This document shows, piece by piece, positions 51,705-59,975 of a stretch of 64,000 nt of DNA. The translations under genes were made by a program, and so were the position numbers. The notes beneath the pieces are model-generated. The model was not told the origin of the DNA. It did not search any database and saw only the letters and a program-made list of their open reading frames with translations. This DNA comes from JANOMH01 sp031422295 (GTDB lineage Bacteria; Pseudomonadota; Alphaproteobacteria; Rhodobacterales; Rhodobacteraceae): positions 1 through 64,000 of the forward strand of contig JANOQM010000073.1 of the NCBI GenBank assembly GCA_031422295.1, read 5' to 3'. Position 1 is the stretch's first letter; each line of letters starts with the position of its first letter.

Positions 51705-52114
51705 TCCGCTGGGGCGCTGTGATTGTTATGCTTAGCGCGGGGCCGTCGCAGGCAATGCTGCAATGCACCTATTATGACGAGTTGGTCGGGCTGGCCCCGG
51801 TCGTGATACAGATCGAAAACCCCACTTTCACCCCGCCTGATGCGCAGGGAACCTGTTTGGTAGCAGGCACTGTCGCGCGGGTCTTTGCCGGCGAAGTTGC
51901 TTTGGGCACGCAGGTCGTGGCAATGGTACCTTGCGTCAATGTCGACGGGATCGCAGGCCCCATCATCTGGTCTGATCCACAGGCATTGGCTGCCGCAAGG
52001 GTTATCGAATTGCATATGGACAACCCCAGCATCCCCGCAGGCTATGGCGCCGGGATCGTGCTGCTGGATGCGCTGACCGACACACCTGCATGGAAACCGA
52101 TGTGTGATGGCTGA
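51701..52114 (+). CDS. Exported hypothetical protein, glnE operon
   Basis: A 137-residue protein with a signal peptide (MIRWGAVIVMLSAGPSQA, cleavage about residue 18). The mature part begins MLQCTYYDELVGLAPVVIQI and has three more cysteines (GTCLVAG, VPCVNV, PMCDG), probably two disulphides. It looks like a small beta-rich domain (VARVFAGEVALGTQVVAMVP). I do not recognise the family. It is the third gene of the glnE unit, and its stop lies six bases from the converging VOC gene. Confidence 0.7.
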   Translation: MIRWGAVIVMLSAGPSQAMLQCTYYDELVGLAPVVIQIENPTFTPPDAQGTCLVAGTVARVFAGEVALGTQVVAMVPCVNVDGIAGPIIWSDPQALAAARVIELHMDNPSIPAGYGAGIVLLDALTDTPAWKPMCDG

Positions 52115-52119
52115 ATAGA

Positions 52120-52581
52120 TCAGCCCTTGGCGGCGGCCTCCAAGGCGGCCACATCGATCTTGACCATGCCCATCATCGCCTGCGTGACCCGTCCCGACAT
52201 ATCGGCCTGCAACAGGCGCGGCAGGGCGCGGGGGATGATCTGCCAGCTAAGCCCAAATCGGTCGGTCAGCCAGCCACAGCGGCTTTCCACCCCGCCACCA
52301 GCTAAAAGGGCCTCCCACAGCCGATCAACCTCGGCCTGGGTATCAACATGGGCAACGATAGATGCGGCTGGGGTGAGAGTATAATGCGGGCCGCCGTTCA
52401 TCGCAGCATAGCTTTGGCCTTGCAGTGTGAATTCGACCATGAACGCGGCATTATCCGGGCCGCCCTGCATCCGGAACACATTGGTGATCCCGGCATCGGG
52501 GAATAGGCTGCAATAGAGCGTGGCTGCAGGTTCGGCCTGACTTTCATACCACAAACAGGTCTGAATGCTGGCTCTTGGCAT
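52120..52581 (-). CDS. VOC-family protein (PhnB/UbiE-associated type)
   Basis: A 153-residue protein of the PhnB-like glyoxalase fold: SIQTCLWYESQAEPAATLYC, MVEFTLQGQSYAAMNGGPHY, SIVAHVDTQAEVDRLWEALL and SRCGWLTDRFGLSWQIIPRALP. The last stretch marks the '3-demethylubiquinone methyltransferase-like' VOC branch. No catalytic assignment is possible. The start MPRASIQTC follows GGGGGAGTTT. Confidence 0.87.
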   Translation of the reverse strand: MPRASIQTCLWYESQAEPAATLYCSLFPDAGITNVFRMQGGPDNAAFMVEFTLQGQSYAAMNGGPHYTLTPAASIVAHVDTQAEVDRLWEALLAGGGVESRCGWLTDRFGLSWQIIPRALPRLLQADMSGRVTQAMMGMVKIDVAALEAAAKG

Positions 52582-52636
52582 AAACTCCCCCTGTTGTTGC
52601 AAGAAGTGTCGCGCGATTTGCCGGTTCTGGCAAGCC

Positions 52637-53278
52637 TCAGCGGGGCAGGGCCGCAGCCTCGGCGGCCAGTGCGGTGATCCCGGCCCAGTCACCGGCCTTG
52701 ACCAGTCCGGCGGGGGCCACCCAACTGCCACCGACGCACAGTGTATTGGACAGGGCCAGATACTGCGGCGCATTTGTCAGGGTCACGCCGCCGGTGGGGC
52801 AAAACTTGACCTGCGGGATCGGCGCACCGATGGCTTTGAGCGCAGGAACGCCGCCATTGGCTTCGGCGGGGAAAAACTTCTGCACGGTATAGCCACGCTC
52901 CAGCAGGCGCATCACTTCGGTCGCAGTGGCCGCTCCGGGCAGCAGGGCCAGTTCATTGGCTTCGCAGGCATCCAGCAGGCGGTCGGTAGCACCGGGGGCC
53001 ACGCCGAACGTCGCACCTGCGGCCTTGGCGGCCTCGACGTCCTTTGTGGTCAACAAGGTGCCCGCCCCGACAGCGCCACCTGACACGCGCGCCATTTCGC
53101 GGATCGCGTCTAGGGCCGCAGGGGTGCGCAATGTCACTTCCAGCGCCGGAAGGCCGCCTGCGACCAACGCTTGTGCCAAGGCAAAGGCGATGTCGGCATC
53201 GTCGATCACCAAAACCGGAATGACCGGGGCAAGCCCACAGATTCTTGCAGCATGGGCAGAGGCTTGGGTCGGGGTCAT
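52637..53278 (-). CDS. eda: 2-keto-3-deoxy-6-phosphogluconate aldolase
   Basis: A 213-residue KDPG aldolase, the second enzyme of the Entner-Doudoroff pathway, yielding pyruvate and glyceraldehyde 3-phosphate. It has GLPALEVTLRTPAALDAIRE with the catalytic glutamate, GAGTLLTTKDVEAA, and the Schiff-base lysine in VQKFFPAEANGG near 135, then KFCPTGGVTLTNAP. It is 146 bases downstream of edd, with a long hairpin between. Confidence 0.96.
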   Translation of the reverse strand: MTPTQASAHAARICGLAPVIPVLVIDDADIAFALAQALVAGGLPALEVTLRTPAALDAIREMARVSGGAVGAGTLLTTKDVEAAKAAGATFGVAPGATDRLLDACEANELALLPGAATATEVMRLLERGYTVQKFFPAEANGGVPALKAIGAPIPQVKFCPTGGVTLTNAPQYLALSNTLCVGGSWVAPAGLVKAGDWAGITALAAEAAALPR

Positions 53279-53316
53279 TGTACTACTCCTGTGGGCGCAA
53301 CCGGGGATAGGACGTT

Positions 53317-53403
53317 GCCTCCGGCCGGGATATTTACCAAACCAAAGAAATCGAAAGAAAACACTTTGATTTCTTTGGTTTGATAAATATCCCCGCCGGA
53401 GGC
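53317..53403. repeat. Inverted pair of the GCCTCCGGCGGGG element between edd and eda
   Basis: Two 36-base arms (53317-53352 and 53368-53403) are inverted copies with only three mismatches, around a 15-base loop. Each arm begins GCCTCCGGC and continues GGGATATTTA and AAACCAAAGAAATC. As RNA this gives a very stable long hairpin inside the edd-eda transcript. Each arm matches copy 2 at 16678. Confidence 0.85.
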
Positions 53404-53423
53404 ATTAAAAGGTCTTGCTTTTG

Positions 53424-55226
53424 TCAAACCACGACCCCGGCCCCGGTCGCAGCAAGGCCGACGTTTTGGCGGAATACTTCGAACAATTCGCGCCCGATAC
53501 CATGTGTATTGCCACTCAGATCGGCGGTGACAGGGCTGCGGCCGGTCAGGTCTGCCAGCACATCAAGGGTTCCGGTATCCACGTCAACCCGGATCATGTC
53601 GCCGTCCCGGACCAGTGCAATCGGGCCGCCATCGGCCGCTTCGGGGCACAGGTGGATCGCGGCGGGCACTTTGCCCGAGGCGCCGGACATTCGCCCGTCG
53701 GTGACAAGGGCCACGCGCAGGCCGCGATCTTGCAGCACGGCCAGAACTGGGGTCAGACTGTGCAGTTCGGGCATGCCATTGGCGCGGGGGCCCTGAAAGC
53801 GCACGACAACCACTGTGTCGGTGGTGAATTCCCCGGCTTTGAACGCCGCTTTGACGCTGTCTTGGTCGTGAAACACCCGTGCCGGGGCCTCGATCACATG
53901 CCGGTCTTTCGCCACGGCCGAGGATTTGATCACCCCGCGCCCCAGATTTCCGGTCAACTGCGTCAGCCCTCCGGTCGGATAGAACGGATCGCCCGCAGGG
54001 CGCAGGATCCGGTCATTCAGCGTGGTGGTCGGGCCGGGGGCATAGCTGACCTTGCCATCGGTCAGTTTGGGTTCTTGGGTATACAGCCCCAGCCCATCGC
54101 CCATGATGGTTTTGGTGTCGTCATGCAGCAGGCCCGCGTCCAGCAGATTGCCGATCATATAGCCCAGACCGCCCGCCGCGTGAAAATGATTCACATCGGC
54201 CAGTCCGTTGGGGTAAACCTTGGCCATCAGCGGGGTGATCGCGGAAATATCAGAAAAATCCTGCAGATCCAAGATGATCCCCGCGGCGCGGGCCATTGCA
54301 GGTAGGTGCAGCACCAGATTGGTTGACCCGCCGGTGGCCATCAGTCCGACAATGCCGTTTACAAAGGTCCGCTCGTCCAGAATATCGCAGGCCGGGCGGT
54401 AGTCGTTGCCCAATGCGGTGATTTCGAGCGCCCGTTGGGTGCCCGCCACAGTCAACGCCTCGCGCAGGGGTGTGCCCGGGTTCACGAAGGATGCGCCGGG
54501 CATATGCAGGCCCATGAATTCCATCAGCATCTGATTGGTGTTGGCCGTGCCATAAAATGTACAGGTTCCGGGGCCATGATAGGCGCCCATTTCGGCGGCC
54601 ATCAATTCCGCGCGGCTGGCATCTCCGGTGGCAAATCTCATCCGGACCTTGGTTTTTTCTTCATTCGGCAGGCCCGACGTCATGGGCCCCGCAGGCAGAA
54701 ATACTGCAGGCAGGTAGCCGAATGTGGCCGCCGCGATGACCAGACCGGGCACGATTTTATCGCAAACCCCCAGATACACAGCGGCGTCGAACACGTTATG
54801 CGACAGCGCCACCCCGGCGGCGAGGGCGATCACATCGCGGGAAAACAGCGATAGTTCCATGCCGGGCTGCCCTTGGGTGACCCCGTCGCACATGGCGGGC
54901 ACGCCACCTGCGACCTGCGCCGTAGCCCCCGCCGCGCGGGCGATGGACCGGATCAAATCGGGATAGCGTTCATACGGCTGATGCGCCGACAGCATGTCGT
55001 TATAGGCGGTCACAATCCCGATATTGGGCGCGCGGGCCGTGGCCAGCGCATCTTTGTCCGGCCCCATCGCCGCATAGGCATGGGCCTGATTGGCGCAACT
55101 GGTATGGGCGCGGCGCGGCCCGTCACTGGCGGCGCGCGCCATCCGGTCCAGATAAATCGCGCGGGCAGTGGCGCTGCGGGCGATAATCCGGTCGGTCACG
55201 GCGGCAAGGGCTGGATGCAGGGACAT
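53424..55226 (-). CDS. edd: 6-phosphogluconate dehydratase
   Basis: A 600-residue iron-sulfur dehydratase that makes KDPG, first of the Entner-Doudoroff enzymes. It shows NIGIVTAYNDMLSAHQPYE, the cluster ligand in PAMCDGVTQGQPGMELSL, VYLGVCDKIVPGL and the family VGLMATGGSTNLVLHLPAMA. The C-terminal domain has LVTDGRMSGASGKVPAAIHL. The start MSLHPALAAV is favoured. It lies 44 bases from a LacI-type palindrome and upstream of eda. Confidence 0.96.
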   Translation of the reverse strand: MSLHPALAAVTDRIIARSATARAIYLDRMARAASDGPRRAHTSCANQAHAYAAMGPDKDALATARAPNIGIVTAYNDMLSAHQPYERYPDLIRSIARAAGATAQVAGGVPAMCDGVTQGQPGMELSLFSRDVIALAAGVALSHNVFDAAVYLGVCDKIVPGLVIAAATFGYLPAVFLPAGPMTSGLPNEEKTKVRMRFATGDASRAELMAAEMGAYHGPGTCTFYGTANTNQMLMEFMGLHMPGASFVNPGTPLREALTVAGTQRALEITALGNDYRPACDILDERTFVNGIVGLMATGGSTNLVLHLPAMARAAGIILDLQDFSDISAITPLMAKVYPNGLADVNHFHAAGGLGYMIGNLLDAGLLHDDTKTIMGDGLGLYTQEPKLTDGKVSYAPGPTTTLNDRILRPAGDPFYPTGGLTQLTGNLGRGVIKSSAVAKDRHVIEAPARVFHDQDSVKAAFKAGEFTTDTVVVVRFQGPRANGMPELHSLTPVLAVLQDRGLRVALVTDGRMSGASGKVPAAIHLCPEAADGGPIALVRDGDMIRVDVDTGTLDVLADLTGRSPVTADLSGNTHGIGRELFEVFRQNVGLAATGAGVVV

Positions 55227-55269
55227 GAAAAGCACCTTCGAGATTGGGGTGAAACGGCTTTAACAGCCC

Positions 55270-55285
55270 TTGTTAGCGCTAACAA
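55270..55285. promoter_or_regulatory. LacI-type operator upstream of edd
   Basis: TTGTTAGCGCTAACAA is a perfect 16-base palindrome with a central CG, the hallmark of LacI-family operators. It lies 44 bases before the edd start codon. A sugar- or gluconate-responsive repressor is expected, but none is encoded in this window. Confidence 0.7.
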
Positions 55286-55315
55286 CAGCCAATCTTTGGT
55301 CGATCACCAGACGAA

Positions 55316-55344
55316 TTGACGCAGTATTTTCGCAACAATACCAT
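55316..55344 (+). promoter_or_regulatory. Candidate promoter for the lipoprotein gene at 55452
   Basis: TTGACG and TACCAT are separated by 17 bases. It would drive the lipoprotein gene in the + direction. Support is only the match. Confidence 0.35.
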
Positions 55345-55451
55345 GAATTAAGTCAGTATTTTCCACAATTTTGCCCTGATTGCAGCGCAACGTCCTCGCG
55401 TGACCCTCGGGGGGTGGTCAGAAAATGGGTTGAAAACCCGGAGGGAATGCG

Positions 55452-56039
55452 ATGATTTTGACACGTGTGGTTTCTGTGGCAGCCCTGATATTGGGCATTG
55501 CCGGATGCAGTACAGTGGACACTGCATCCCGTGCGACAACGCTGGATGTGCCCGGACTGGCGGCATCATCCGCTGTTGTGCAGCGGTCCTATGCCTTGCA
55601 GAATGTGCAGATAATCGTGCCCGCCGGATTGCGGGTTTCGGAAGGGGCCGGTTACTATCCGTCCGCCGACGTGGTCTGGCGCGGCGATCCTGTTGGCGAC
55701 CGTGGCCAGCAGATTGTGGCGATGTTCGAGGCAGCAGGCGCGCGTGCAGCCCCCGGTCTGACCGGCGGCGTACCGGTGATTGCCGTTGTGACCTTGCGCC
55801 GGTTTCACGGCCTGACCGAGCGGACCCGCTATTCCATCGGCGGCATTTATTCGATCGAGTTTGATCTGGAGATTCGCAACGCCGAGACCGGTGCCGTGAT
55901 CGAGGCTGCAAGATTCATCGAGGCCGATCTGAACGGCCCCGGTGGATTGGCTGCGGTGGCGCTGGAACAGGCTGGCCAGACCGAAAAGGTCCGCGTCACC
56001 GATCACCTGACGTATGTGCTGCAACGCGAGTTATCCTAA
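55452..56039 (+). CDS. Conserved lipoprotein (DUF6778-like)
   Basis: A 195-residue lipoprotein: signal MILTRVVSVAALILGIAGC with the lipidation cysteine at 19. The mature part includes NVQIIVPAGLRVSEGAGYYP, DVVWRGDPVGDRGQQIVAMF and RRFHGLTERTRYSIGGIYSI, then FDLEIRNAETGAVIEAA. This resembles the Rhodobacteraceae lipoproteins grouped as DUF6778. Its function is unknown. GGAGGG precedes the start. Confidence 0.78.
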   Translation: MILTRVVSVAALILGIAGCSTVDTASRATTLDVPGLAASSAVVQRSYALQNVQIIVPAGLRVSEGAGYYPSADVVWRGDPVGDRGQQIVAMFEAAGARAAPGLTGGVPVIAVVTLRRFHGLTERTRYSIGGIYSIEFDLEIRNAETGAVIEAARFIEADLNGPGGLAAVALEQAGQTEKVRVTDHLTYVLQRELS

Positions 56040-56103
56040 CTGGCTGACGGCTAGCCCGTGACGCCACTGGCAACCGCCAATTGAAATCGATAGGGAGGGC
56101 GGC

Positions 56104-57324
56104 ATGAACATGTCGTCCCCTTTTTTCATGCCGCCATACCCGGTGGTTCGTCTGTCACCCAAGGCCGAGGCTCGCGCAGTGCGCCATGGCTTTCCATGGG
56201 TCTATGCCGGTGAACTTGTCTTGGATCGCCGCACCAAAGCACTGCAGCCCGGTGCTTTAGCGGTGCTCGAGGATACCGAGCGGCAACCGATGGCCGTGGT
56301 GACCGTGAACCCTTTGTCCAAGATTGTCGCCCGCGTGCTGGATACTGATCCCGCCGCGGTGATTGATCTGGACTGGTGCGTCGCCCGCATTACCCGCGCT
56401 TTGGCGTTGCGCAATCGCCTCTATCCTGACCCGTATTACCGGCTGGTTCATGCCGAGGCTGACGGCATGCCCGGCGTCGTTATCGACCGCTACGGCGATG
56501 TCGCGGTGATCCAACCCAATGCGGCTTGGGCCGAGGTGCTGATCGGGGTTCTGACCGAGGCGTTGGTGCAGGTGACTGGTGTGACGACCGTGATTAAGAA
56601 TGGGTCAGGCCGCAGCCGTGTGCTGGAAGGGTTGCCCGAGGAAACCGTGCTGGTGCATGGCCCGGCCCCTGCCGGCCCTGTGCCCGTGCCGATGAATGGC
56701 GCGGTCTATATGGCCGATGTCATGGCTGGCCAAAAGACCGGCCTGTTTTATGACCAGCGCCCGAACCATGCGTTTGCAGCGTCGTTGGCGCGGGGTGGCC
56801 GGGTGCTGGATGTGTTCAGCCATGTCGGCGGTTTTGGCCTGGCCGCACTGGCCGGTGGGGCGGTGTCGGTGCTGGCGGTCGATGGGTCCGCCACAGCGCT
56901 GGAACTGGCACAGGCAGGGGCTGCCGCCATGTGGCGCGAGGCTGATCTGGCTATTCGGCAGGGCGATGCCTTTGACGTACTGACCGCCCTAGGTGTGGCG
57001 GGGGAGAAATTCGATCTGGTGGTCTGCGATCCACCAGCCTTTGCCCCCAGCAAACCAGCGCTCGAGGCTGGATTGCGGGCCTATGAACGGGTGGCCCGGT
57101 TGGCGGCCCCGCTGGTCGCGCCGGGTGGCGTGCTGGTGGTTTGTTCGTGTTCGCATGCCGCCGATTTGTCAAAGTTCCGGGGTGCTTCGTTGCGCGGGAT
57201 TGGCCGGGCCGGACGGCAGGCGCAGATCCTGTTTACCGGATTTGCCGGGCCGGACCATCCGCAGATGCCACAACTGGCCGAAAGCGGGTATCTTAAGGCC
57301 GTGTTTTTCCGGATGCTGGATTGA
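56104..57324 (+). CDS. RlmI-type 23S rRNA cytosine methyltransferase
   Basis: A 406-residue SAM-dependent methyltransferase. The N-terminal PUA domain includes VRLSPKAEARAVRHGFPWVY and GALAVLEDTERQPMAVVTVN. The middle part has RLVHAEADGMPGVVIDRYGD, and the C-terminal Rossmann domain has GGRVLDVFSHVGGFGLAAL, the catalytic motif DLVVCDPPAFAPSK and LVVCSCSHAAD with the catalytic cysteine. RlmI modifies C1962 of 23S rRNA in Escherichia coli; the exact target here is inferred. Its stop overlaps the start of the PIN gene (TTGA). Confidence 0.9.
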   Translation: MNMSSPFFMPPYPVVRLSPKAEARAVRHGFPWVYAGELVLDRRTKALQPGALAVLEDTERQPMAVVTVNPLSKIVARVLDTDPAAVIDLDWCVARITRALALRNRLYPDPYYRLVHAEADGMPGVVIDRYGDVAVIQPNAAWAEVLIGVLTEALVQVTGVTTVIKNGSGRSRVLEGLPEETVLVHGPAPAGPVPVPMNGAVYMADVMAGQKTGLFYDQRPNHAFAASLARGGRVLDVFSHVGGFGLAALAGGAVSVLAVDGSATALELAQAGAAAMWREADLAIRQGDAFDVLTALGVAGEKFDLVVCDPPAFAPSKPALEAGLRAYERVARLAAPLVAPGGVLVVCSCSHAADLSKFRGASLRGIGRAGRQAQILFTGFAGPDHPQMPQLAESGYLKAVFFRMLD

Positions 57325-57869
57325 CCCAAATCCGGGTCGTCCTGGATGCCTGCGTGCTGTTTCCAACGGTGATGCGCGAGGTTCTGCTGGGCTGTGCCGC
57401 TGCTGGGCTGTTCGCGCCGCGCTGGTCGGCGCGGATTCTTGAAGAATGGGCGCGGGCCACCGTGAAACTAGGCCCGGGGGCCGAAGTTTATGCGCGCGGC
57501 GAGATTGCGCTGTTGCGCGCCCGCTGGCCTGGGGCCGAAGTCGTTGTGCCTGACCACACCGACCTGTGGCTGCCGGACCCCGATGATATTCATGTGCTGG
57601 CCGCTGCCATTGCGGGCTATGCCGACCTGATCCTGACCCTGAATGCCCGCGATTTTCCGCGCGATGTGTTGCGGGCCGAAGGGGTAGGGCGGACTGATCC
57701 GGACAGTTTTCTGTGTGATCTGTTCGCGCAAAGTCCGGCCCCGGTCAGGGCCGTGGTGTCCGATGTCGTGGCCGAAGCCTGCCGGTTGTCAGGTGCAGAC
57801 TGGACCGTCCGGACCCTGCTGAAAAAGGCCAAACTGAACCGGCTGGCCAAAGCGTTAGAGCGGGTCTAA
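57321..57869 (+). CDS. PIN-domain protein (RSP_2648 type)
   Basis: A 182-residue PIN-like ribonuclease-fold protein. The conserved aspartates lie in RVVLDACVLFPTVMREVLL, WLPDPDDIHVLAAAIAGYAD and LILTLNARDFPRDV. It matches the Rhodobacter PIN group named after RSP_2648. It begins with a TTG overlapping the methyltransferase stop, so it is translated with it. There is no adjacent antitoxin gene, which argues against a simple toxin-antitoxin pair. It converges on the M48 gene with a four-base overlap. Confidence 0.85.
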   Translation: MTQIRVVLDACVLFPTVMREVLLGCAAAGLFAPRWSARILEEWARATVKLGPGAEVYARGEIALLRARWPGAEVVVPDHTDLWLPDPDDIHVLAAAIAGYADLILTLNARDFPRDVLRAEGVGRTDPDSFLCDLFAQSPAPVRAVVSDVVAEACRLSGADWTVRTLLKKAKLNRLAKALERV

Positions 57870-58549
57870 CCCCGCGCCCATTTCGCCTCGTTCACCTCGA
57901 TCGCGGCAATCCGTTCGGCGGTTTTGGGGTGGCTAAGCAGCCAGGCGGGCGCAGACCCGCTGGTCCCGGTCAGCGTGGACAGCTTGGTGAACAGGGATTT
58001 CTGCGGGGCGGTCCCGATCCCGGATTTGACCAGCAGGGCACTGGCATAGGCGTCCGCCTCGTATTCATCATTCCGCGACAGCCGGGCCGCGACAAGGCTG
58101 ATGAGGGCGTTGGCAATCAGCGGGCCAACGCCGGGCAAAAACCGCCCGATCACCATGGCAATCGCCGTGCGCAGCGCGTTCTGGCCGGAAAAATCTATCA
58201 TCCGGCGGCGCGAATGCCCCAGCGCCACATGACCCATTTCATGCGCGATGACGGAAGCGATTTCTTCGGCAGACACTTCGCCCGCGCGGTATTTGTCGTG
58301 AAACCCACGGGTTATAAATATCCGGCCGTCTGGCGCAGCCAGGCCGTTGACCGGGGCCACCTCGTAAATATGCACCTTGATCCGGGGCAAGCCCAGACTG
58401 GCCGCCATCTGATCGGTCAGCCGTTTCAGGGTAGGATCGGCCAGTTCGGTGGACTTTTCATCCAGTTCCCGGGCTGTCCGCCATGCCGAAAACCGATACA
58501 GCACATAGCCATACAAGGCTGCCAGCAGCAAAGGGGTCAGTTTTAACAT
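57866..58549 (-). CDS. M48-family membrane metalloprotease
   Basis: A 227-residue zinc protease. It has an N-terminal hydrophobic segment (KLTPLLLAALYGYVLYRF), the zinc-binding motif VIAHEMGHVALGHS near residue 108 and a third ligand in SRNDEYEADAYASALL near 165. A further hydrophobic stretch (AIAMVIGRFLPGVGPLIANAL) lies between them. HtpX-like enzymes of this type degrade damaged membrane proteins. The C-terminal LLSHPKTAERIAAIE is family-typical. Confidence 0.92.
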   Translation of the reverse strand: MLKLTPLLLAALYGYVLYRFSAWRTARELDEKSTELADPTLKRLTDQMAASLGLPRIKVHIYEVAPVNGLAAPDGRIFITRGFHDKYRAGEVSAEEIASVIAHEMGHVALGHSRRRMIDFSGQNALRTAIAMVIGRFLPGVGPLIANALISLVAARLSRNDEYEADAYASALLVKSGIGTAPQKSLFTKLSTLTGTSGSAPAWLLSHPKTAERIAAIEVNEAKWARG

Positions 58550-58611
58550 ACCCTTAAGATGGGCGCAGATGTGTCAAAGGAAAAGCCGCTATTCACAATT
58601 TTTCGTGCCCG

Positions 58612-59793
58612 TCACCGCAGTGCCTTGATCGCCAGACCGATCCCATCCAGCGTCATCGGAAACATTCGTTCGGGGAACAAGCTCTGGATCAGCCGGATTG
58701 ACTGGGCATGGGCCCAAAACCGTTCCGGCGTTGGGTTCAGCCAGATATGGGCGGGCCAATGCTGGCAGGCGCGCGACAGCCAAGTTTGACCACTTTCGGC
58801 ATTCCAATGCTCATTGGCCCCGCCCGGATGGCTGATTTCATAGGGTGACATCGTCGCATCACCGACAAAGATGCATTTGTAATCAGCGCCATAGGTGCGC
58901 AGCACATCGGCGGTCAGGGTCTGCGCATCCCAGCGGCGGGCGTTATTGCGCCACACACCTTCATACAAGCAATTGTGGAAGTAAAAGAATTCCAGATGCT
59001 TGATTTCCGATTTGGCGGCGGAAAACAGCTCCTCAACCGCGCGGACATAGGCATCCATCGACCCGCCGACATCCAAAAACAGCAGCACCTTGACTGCGTT
59101 GCGCCGTTCAGGCCGGGTTTGCACATCCAGATAGCCGTTTTGTGCCGTGGCGCGGATGGTCCCGTCCAGATCCAACTCGTCTGCCGCCCCGTCGCGTACC
59201 CAGCGGCGCAGGCGTTTCAGGGCCACCTTGATATTGCGGGTGCCCAGTTCGACGCTGTCATCCAGATCGCGAAATTCGCGTTTGTCCCAGACTTTGACCG
59301 CCTTTTGATGGCGGCTTTCGGATTGTCCTATCCGCACCCCTTCGGGATTATATCCGTAAGCACCGAACGGCGATGTGCCCGCCGTGCCGATCCATTTGGA
59401 CCCACCCTGATGGCGGTCCTGCTGGTCAGCTAACCGGTCGCGCAGGGTTTGCATCAGTGTGTCGAACCCACCCAAAGCCGCAATTTCGGCCTGTTCGGCG
59501 GGGGTCAGGTGTTTTTCGGCCAGCCGGGTCAACCAGTCAGCGGGCAGGTCCAGCGCGTCCAGCACCTGATCGGCAGTCAGGGTTTCCAGTCCTTTAAAAG
59601 CCCGCGCAAAAGCCTGATCAAAGCGGTCAATGTGACGTTCGTCTTTGACCAAGGTGGTGCGGGCGAGGTAATAGAACCCCTCGGGGTCATAGGTCACCAG
59701 ACCGGTCGCCATCGCCTCAAGGAAAGTCAGATATTCGCGCAGACTGACCGGAACCCCACCCGCGCGCAACGCATCAAGCAAGGGCAGGAACAC
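58612..59793 (-). CDS. CoxE-like VWA-domain protein
   Basis: A 393-residue VWA protein. The N-terminal half (FLPLLDALRAGGVPVSLREY, LARTTLVKDERHIDRFDQAF) is the helical region found in CoxE-like proteins. The VWA part begins AVKVLLFLDVGGSMDAYVRA near 235-255, with MIDAS-type DVGGSMD where the first serine of the usual D-x-S-x-S is a glycine, then EFFYFHNCLYEGVW. Such proteins work with MoxR ATPases in assembly or chaperone tasks. The likely start is a GTG five bases after the stop of the 56-residue membrane gene. Confidence 0.87.
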   Translation of the reverse strand: MFLPLLDALRAGGVPVSLREYLTFLEAMATGLVTYDPEGFYYLARTTLVKDERHIDRFDQAFARAFKGLETLTADQVLDALDLPADWLTRLAEKHLTPAEQAEIAALGGFDTLMQTLRDRLADQQDRHQGGSKWIGTAGTSPFGAYGYNPEGVRIGQSESRHQKAVKVWDKREFRDLDDSVELGTRNIKVALKRLRRWVRDGAADELDLDGTIRATAQNGYLDVQTRPERRNAVKVLLFLDVGGSMDAYVRAVEELFSAAKSEIKHLEFFYFHNCLYEGVWRNNARRWDAQTLTADVLRTYGADYKCIFVGDATMSPYEISHPGGANEHWNAESGQTWLSRACQHWPAHIWLNPTPERFWAHAQSIRLIQSLFPERMFPMTLDGIGLAIKALR

Positions 59794-59798
59794 GTCGG

Positions 59799-59969
59799 CT
59801 AGACCGCGCTTCGCAGCATGAACACCAGAATAAATGTGCCGATAATGCCGAAAATCAGGGCGAATGCGCTGCCCCATTGCAGCATATCCAGCATTTTGCC
59901 GCCGCGCATCCGTGCGCGCACCGCCCCCACCAGCGCCCCAAGGACGAGCCCGCCAACTGGATAAATCAT
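59799..59969 (-). CDS. 56-residue membrane protein in the VWA operon
   Basis: A small gene encoding MIYPVGGLVLGALVGAVRAR, a short basic loop (MRGGKMLDML) and a second hydrophobic helix (SAFALIFGIIGTFILVFML). It is a two-helix membrane peptide with no cysteines. It starts six bases after the DUF2927 stop and ends five bases before the VWA start, so the three genes form one tight unit. The family is unknown to me. Being under 60 codons it is easily missed. Confidence 0.75.
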   Translation of the reverse strand: MIYPVGGLVLGALVGAVRARMRGGKMLDMLQWGSAFALIFGIIGTFILVFMLRSAV

Positions 59970-59975
59970 GTGCCC

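Noticed and set aside
57321..57869. Toxin of a toxin-antitoxin pair
   Set aside because: There is no small antitoxin gene on either side. The neighbours are an rRNA methyltransferase and a convergent protease.
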